Below the pieces are notes generated by a model. It was given only the letters and a program-made list of their open reading frames with translations, was not told the origin of the DNA and made no database searches. The position numbers were made by a program, and so were the translations under genes. Of a DNA stretch of 64,000 nucleotides, positions 58,583-64,000 are shown one piece after another. Source of the DNA: Cunninghamia lanceolata (taxonomy: Eukaryota > Streptophyta > Pinopsida > Cupressales > Cupressaceae); the NCBI GenBank assembly GCA_027924645.1, contig BSBN01000888.1:16313001-16377000 (forward strand), in the 5' to 3' direction. Every line of letters starts with the position of its first letter. The first letter of the stretch is position 1.

Positions 58583-60027
58583 AATGAAAGATGTATTTGT
58601 TCATACTGAAGTTAATGGCAGAAGGTGTAGATGGATTAACAGAATTTGGGAATTTAACATTGAAATCCAAATTACCAAGCTAGTGAGAGGACAGGGTCTT
58701 TCTAGACTAATGGCTGAGACCAATTCTGAAGCTACTCAGATATGTAATTCTAATGATGAAGATAACATGATTTCTAGCATTGAGCATACACCATGGTATA
58801 CTGATATCATATACTATCTAAAACATATGAAGTGCCCTAAAGGATATGATGATAACAAGAAAAGGACACTTAAATTACAAGCTTCATAATATGTGTTCAT
58901 AGAAGGGGATCTTTATTGGAAAAATTAGGATGGTATTTTGTTTTATGTCTGGATGAATATCGACCCAAACATGTTATGAAACAAATGCACAAGGGGATAT
59001 GTGGAGGGCATTTTAAAAAAAAAACCTACTTCTCACAAGATATTAAGGGCAGGATACTAGTGGCCTAAGGTTTTCAATTATGCATATAATTTTACCAAGA
59101 AATGTGAGGCATGCCAAAGATTTTATGGGAAATTGAAATACCAAGGGGCAATACCTTTAAGGCTTGTGCAAGTTGAGGCTCCATTCCACTAGTGGGGGAT
59201 AGATTTTATAGTAAAAATTGCAGAAAGATCCACTAAAGGATATAGATGGATACTACTAGCTACAGATTATTTTACGAAATGGGTAGAAGCTTTACCTACA
59301 AGACAAGCAACTAGTAAAGTTGTAATGAATTTCCTACTTGAAAACATTATCACTAGATATGGTGTGCCGGCAACAATTATAACTGATAATGGAATGTGTT
59401 TTAGATCAGAGGAGTTCAAAATGTTTTGCAAATCTTATGAAATAATGATTCTATATTCTTCACCATATCACCCACAAGCGAATGGACAAGCTAAATCCAA
59501 TAACAAAAGAATTTTGAAAATCATAAAAAGAATATTGAATAACAATACAAAGGCTTGGGATTCTAAGTTAAGGCTAGACCTATGGGTAGACAGAATCACT
59601 ATAAAAAAGGCCATAGGAAAATCACCCTTTGACCTAGTGTATGGAACTCAAGCAAGACTCCCTCTGCAAAACTTATTGCCAGTGTGCAAATTCATTTTAC
59701 AAGAAGATTTGGAAATTTTTGAACCTATGGAAAAAAGGATTGAAGAATTAATGGATCTTGATGAGGTTAGAAATCAAGCCCACGAATGCAATAGAAGGAA
59801 GCAATTGCAAATGAAGTACTTGTATGACAAAAGAGCTACAAATAGAAAATTTTAAATAAATGATATAGTCCTAATGTGGAATGCTAAGAGCCAAGACAAG
59901 GGAAAGCATCGAAAGTTTGAAGCCTTATGGTTAGGACCCTTTGTCATTGTTGGAAAGGCTAGGGGAGACTCATACTATCTTCAAAATATGTCAAGAGAAG
60001 ATCAAGAATTGCCAGTGCATGGATAGT
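58583..60027 (+). pseudogene. E5 integrase remnant, catalytic Glu replaced
   Basis: It starts after the connection (WINRIWEFNIEIQITKLVRG). The H2C2 zinc domain is MHKGICGGHF ... KKCEACQRFYGK (58985-59130, frame disturbed by an A10 run). The core has GIDFIVKIAERSTKGYRWIL, DYFTKWVEALPTRQATSK, IITDNGMCFRSEEF and YHPQANGQAKSNNKRILK. The first two Asp are present; the Glu after NGQA is Lys, one G-to-A change. The C-terminal part reads KSPFDLVYGTQARLPL, LWLGPFVIVGKARGDSYYL and ends FLKHFF. Main open stretch 59325-59855. Confidence 0.92.
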
Positions 60028-60155
60028 TCTTGAAGCATTTCTTTTCTTAAATTTCCATGTACAATAGTTTAGGAAAAGGTCAAGAATTGTCAATGCATGG
60101 AAAATTCTTTAAAATACCTTTTTTGTAATAAAATTTCCATGCACAATAGTATAGG
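59995..60155 (+). repeat. ~79-bp direct duplication at the 3' end of E5 pol
   Basis: GATCAAGAATTGCCAGTGCA at about 60000 recurs as GGTCAAGAATTGTCAATGCA at about 60079; both are followed by ATTTCCATG(T/C)ACAATAGT(T/A)TAGG. The first copy codes for the last integrase residues. Confidence 0.75.
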
Positions 60156-60330
60156 ATTTTCATTCCATTTTCCATGCCTCATCCATACCAACTCCCATTT
60201 CAAAAAGCCATCACTCCGTCCCATCTCCCTTCCATACCAACTTCTATTTCATGTAAATCTGGTCTGCTTAACCTAGAAATTTGGATCCTTTTTGTACCCA
60301 CAAGGGGTATACATCCCCAGAAAGAGCCGC
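60156..60330 (+). other. E5 3' untranslated region
   Basis: Pyrimidine-rich, then ACAAGGGGTATACATCCCCAG and AAAGAGCCGC against the LTR (first motif shown as core AAGGGG). No textbook polypurine tract; AAGGGG at 60302 or GAAAGAG at 60320 are candidates. Confidence 0.4.
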
Positions 60331-63300
60331 TGTTAGAACTAGAAAAATTTCACATTCTTAATTTGCTAAAAAATCAACCTATCCTTCTCATACCTTGAAT
60401 AATGTCCCTCATTTTGACTTCTTGATCAAAACTAATTACCAAAATTTGTGTGACAAGATCCATCTCATAGCCCACAAAATAACAATTTCATGAATATACC
60501 CTTTTAGATATATAGTCCTATGATCACAACTTAATTTTGATAGTAATTCATCTCTATTGGCAAGACCTTAAACACCTCTCTCTAAACAACAAGATATACT
60601 TTTGAGTCTAATGTGCAAATCAGCAAGAAATAATCAATGTCTTAATGATCAAAATCCCATATGTAAAAGTTACCTTATGATTGGGGAGATATTCCATATG
60701 CATCACTAATGAAATCTCATCGGTGTGAGTAAAATAGTTAGAGTGAAATTCTAGAGTCATATCAAGTTTATAAGTCACACAAACTAATATCTTATCGCCA
60801 AGAAGCAAGTGATCTTTCCCTAACATAGAGTAATAAGTTCATCTAAATGACATATATGATCGAAGTAAATTCTTTAACTCCTCGTGACCATGTAAGTCAC
60901 CCAGGCATGAGAAGATAGAATGTTTTCAATAAAAGTCTTGCCGATCTATTCCAATAAAGTTGGGCGATAGAGATAAACCATCGGAAAGACTTAACACATT
61001 AGGGAATTGTTATAGTCTCTTAACGATAGCGTTTGTCAGCCCGATAATGGTAAAAAACTTCCATTTGTTAGAGAGACACTCATCGACACCTAGAAGAATG
61101 CTCATTGATTCTGATCACAGTGCTATTGGGATGAGAATCATAATGTCTCCCCGAAACAATACCATCTTAAACAAAAAAAAGAGGTCTTCCTGATCAAAAT
61201 GGAAAATCAAAGGGACACTTTGTAAAGACACCAACACAGTCTTGATGACTAGTTATGAACATATGAAAGAAAGTGGCGGTAAACACAACATATTGATCTA
61301 CATGAAACTTAAGAGGTCTCACTGATATAACTAAAAAAGCATCGCCCTGACATTTTGAAACTCATGTATGCATTGCATTCAATTTTGGCAGCAGCCATTA
61401 ATGGCCGATTGAACAGGATGTTAGATGAGCCATTCTGAACCCTATTGAACTAAAATCAGAAATCAAAGGGTTGCAAATGAGGAATAAGGAATTCATCAGA
61501 AGGAAGGAAATTCACACAAAACATATACAAGTAAGTTCTCTAAACCTCCTTGCAATTAAAATATAGTTGAATTCTAGTGTTTATCAAAAAATGGAAAGTT
61601 CTTCAAAATCAAAAAGAAGATAGTAGACTAAAATTTGCCAGACCAAGGGTAAAAAACAAAAAGTTGAAATAGAGAAAGGGGAGAAAACACAGGAGAGAAA
61701 ACTTAACCAAGATCTTATAGACCAATTGCCCGGTTCTAGACCCAAAGCTAGGAGAACTGCGTAGCTATGGGCAGATGTTGAAAAACTAGAGGACAAATAT
61801 AAGTGTGTGGGGAACATATGGACCCCTATCAGAGGATATGATCTATTCATGTTCCATTAACATCGGAGGAATAGGATGGAACCTGTGTGTAACCCTTGGC
61901 AGCTTAATTTGGGGAAATTAGTTGTCACGGATGTTTTTTGTGAATATAGACCTCTTAAAATTATTAGCATACCATTACAATCCTGATCAAAAAGCTATAT
62001 GCAATTTGCAAGGAGAGCCCTTTATTCATATATTTGAGAATGTAGTCTATGAGGTCTTTGGTTTGAATGACACATATATTTCTCCTATTACACACAAAGA
62101 CCTGGAAAATTAATATTTGAGATTGGACACCACCTATATGGGATGGAGACTACTACTGCATAGATAACAAAGTGAGGGAAATTTAGTACCATTTGAAGAA
62201 GGGGATGGACCGCCATTGCATGTTGACTTATTTGAACCTTACATGAGATATACATATTATTCAGTAGGGCAAGTGTTGGGAGCTGAAGTTCCAAATTTCA
62301 TGTCCATAGCACCCATGGTCATCTCAATAGACATTCAATGCCACCATGCAAGAACATTTAACTATGTTGCGTATCTTTTTAAAGGAATAGATTAAGGTTG
62401 GATGGCTATTAAGAATAGTTCCCCAACAATAATCTTTAGACACTACTTTGCTCTCATGCACATGATTTTATATTATGGACACAATTGAAAATTTCACAAC
62501 TTGATAAGGATGGTCAACCACTACCCATACAATTATGGACTTATATATGGGACAGTAGCTTTGTAAATTCTATCTATGCCCATTTTGAAAAATTCTTTGT
62601 TAAGAATTTGTACAGATGCTATGGTTATCCCTGTAGTTATTGCTTGTCAGATGAAATACAGAGATTTTTAAGACCAAAGGATTTTGATGGGCCACCTACT
62701 GTAAACCACAATTGGGGTGATTAGTACTGCTTTCTCAATTCCACCATGATCAGGGTATATGGGTTTGAAGATACCCTTTTTCTATTACCAAGAACTGTGC
62801 CAGATAGAGTGGCATACTTAGAAATAGTTAGACAACTTGATTACTCCAATTTGATGAATCTTAGTGCGTATGACAAACAATCATTTATTCCAAGTACACT
62901 ATGTTTCAATGATTTTACTATGTTGCGAAAAGAGGGTTATGATCTCATTTTTGACAAATTATCACATTTTAATCTTAGGAGAGAAGTACACAGCAAAGGA
63001 TTTGACCCAAAGGTTTAATTGACCAAGCTAGGAAAAATTAAAATCTGAGTGGATATGCTCATGTGCCCTTACCTCATGATGATGTTATAAGAAATTTGGA
63101 AGAAGTAGAAGTTGAAATGACTATTGATGATTATAACTAGGAAGTGGAAAAGAGAAAGAGGGAAGCACAAGAAATCAAGGTATTTTCCTCTAATAGTGAA
63201 GGTTTTGTTGCACGAAAACCCCATGACCTATCTGACACAATTCCCAAATTTAGAATTGAACAATATCAGTCTCTAGAGAGAGGGTTAGAAATTGAGGAGA

Positions 63301-64000
63301 TAGGTGATAATGATGCTAGGAAGAGAGCTTACAAATCCTTCATCTCAGATGACCAGTTTATTCAGACTCCTAAATTCAAGACTTTTTTGTATAAACACAA
63401 AGGCAAGACTATTAGGGAATCAGTCTCAGACATTACATTGAATAATGAGACACAATTATTAAATACATTAAAAATAGATGTGGAGAATGAGATGAGAAAT
63501 ATGACTCCAAAAAAGGGAAGAAGATTACTAGAGGAATCTGGTGTGATGATATTCCTTAGTCTTGATTTGAATTCAACACTTGTCTTTGATAGTTTTTTGC
63601 ATAATGATAATCCAAAACACAAGCTTAGTTCTGAAGAAGTGATTGAAGTGTATACTAGTACAAAATATAATCTAGATGAGAATTCACTCATGATATGGGC
63701 TTTGTACCAACCACACAAAAAGCTTGTTGTTATCGACACTGAAAAAGCTTTTGGCCACGTAATGACATTGAAGGCTGGAGAAACTGATCCAATTGTCATT
63801 GCAGAGCTTAGAATAAATGTGGCTAAGTAAAATAAAGCTCAAATTTAGATGTTGATTAAGGAAAGGGATATGTAGAAAATGGGCTAGGAAAGAACAAAAA
63901 AGGAAAATGATTTCTTAAAGGATTCAGTCCCTCCTAAAATGTTAATCCAAGGAGAAAGCTCATGAACAATGGACATGGGTGAAACAACACAGGTAAACAC
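60331..64000 (+). repeat. E5 3' LTR, first 3.67 kb (continues past window)
   Basis: Colinear with 48259-51930. Differences are mostly transitions plus small indels. Since a whole 5.2-kb LTR is expected, about 1.5 kb remains outside. Confidence 0.9.
61619..64000 (+). pseudogene. ORF inside the E5 3' LTR, partial (unrecognised)
   Basis: Second copy of the LTR ORF at 49561-52352. The longest clean stretch is 63144-63830 (228 codons), starting MEKRKREAQEIKVFSSNSEG and including LLNTLKIDVENEMRNMTPKK. Some stops of the 5' copy are sense here: the TAG at 49618 is CAG, and the TAG near 51283 is CAG. One TAG here (near 61762) is CAG there, while the TAG after VNHNWGD (about 50671 and 62722) is in both. 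So at least one lesion preceded insertion and others followed it. Confidence 0.7.

Larger units (their letters stand above)
48259..64000 (+). mobile_element. E5: Tat/Ogre-like Ty3/gypsy retrotransposon with ~5.2-kb LTRs
   Basis: 48259 onward (TGTTAGAACTGG) is repeated from 60331 to the window end, colinear for 3.67 kb. A primer-binding site, TGGTGACTCTGCTAGGGA, at 53444 puts the 5' LTR end at 53440 (...ACCAACA). The interior encodes gag, protease, RNase H, RT, a second degenerate RNase H and integrase, all decayed. Very long LTRs and two RNase H domains are hallmarks of the Tat/Ogre lineage. The insertion point is in the E4 LTR; the left flank is GGTCT. The right end is outside the window. 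Confidence 0.9.

Noticed and set aside
60301..60330. A definite polypurine tract for E5
   Set aside because: Two weak candidates only, so it is mentioned in the 3' region entry but not called.
1..64000. Host protein-coding genes, tRNA or rRNA genes
   Set aside because: No spliced coding pattern, no cloverleaf or rRNA-like GC-rich block was found; every coding similarity belongs to a retroelement. A diverged single-exon fragment could still be missed without a search.

Overview
The window looks like intergenic DNA from a plant with a very large, repeat-dominated genome. Essentially everything I can identify is LTR retrotransposon, nested several layers deep. I see no host gene, no RNA gene and no CRISPR array. 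The long LTRs (1-5 kb), strong C-to-T/G-to-A decay and old insertions with intact target duplications would suit a gymnosperm; that is an inference from genome style, not from a diagnostic gene.

Left half (1-29683), all minus strand, read from inside out. A Ty1/copia element (134-4916, perfect TSD GCATA) sits in the 3' LTR of a Ty3/gypsy-like element E1 (<1-16546). The 5' LTR of E1 carries a 997-bp terminal-inverted-repeat element, TIR-A (14002-14998). E1 interrupts an unknown ORF in element E2 (16547-20199 visible), and E2 interrupts the 3' LTR of element E3 (20200-29683). E1, E2 and E3 share a primer-binding site starting TGGTGA(A/G)C and LTR ends of the type TGTA...TACA. E1 and E3 also share a retropepsin of the type 'LxLGRPxIHxMxVVPSTL'. 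E2 and E3 carry related, unrecognised 5' ORFs; in E3 the ORF has expanded into a 69-bp in-frame tandem array.

Middle (29684-31566): about 1.9 kb unassigned, with one short open frame.

Right half. E4 (31567-48258, minus strand) has 2.8-kb LTRs, one unrecognised decayed ORF and no pol. A second copia-type element with no coding capacity (37917-45620, TSD CTTTA) lies in its right LTR; that element carries another TIR element of the same family (TIR-B, 38049-39203). E4 is cut at 48258 by E5 (48259->64000, plus strand), a Tat/Ogre-like Ty3/gypsy element with LTRs of about 5.2 kb. Its internal order is gag - protease - RNase H - reverse transcriptase - degenerate RNase H - integrase. A roughly 900-codon unknown ORF lies inside the LTR itself and is visible in both LTR copies.

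All coding regions are pseudogenes. Most in-frame stops are one C-to-T or G-to-A change from a Gln, Arg or Trp codon, and several TAG stops in one E5 LTR are CAG in the other. The strongest candidates for something undescribed are the LTR-embedded ORF of E5, the E2/E3 ORF family, the TIR family with 5-bp target duplications, and the unknown ORF of E4.
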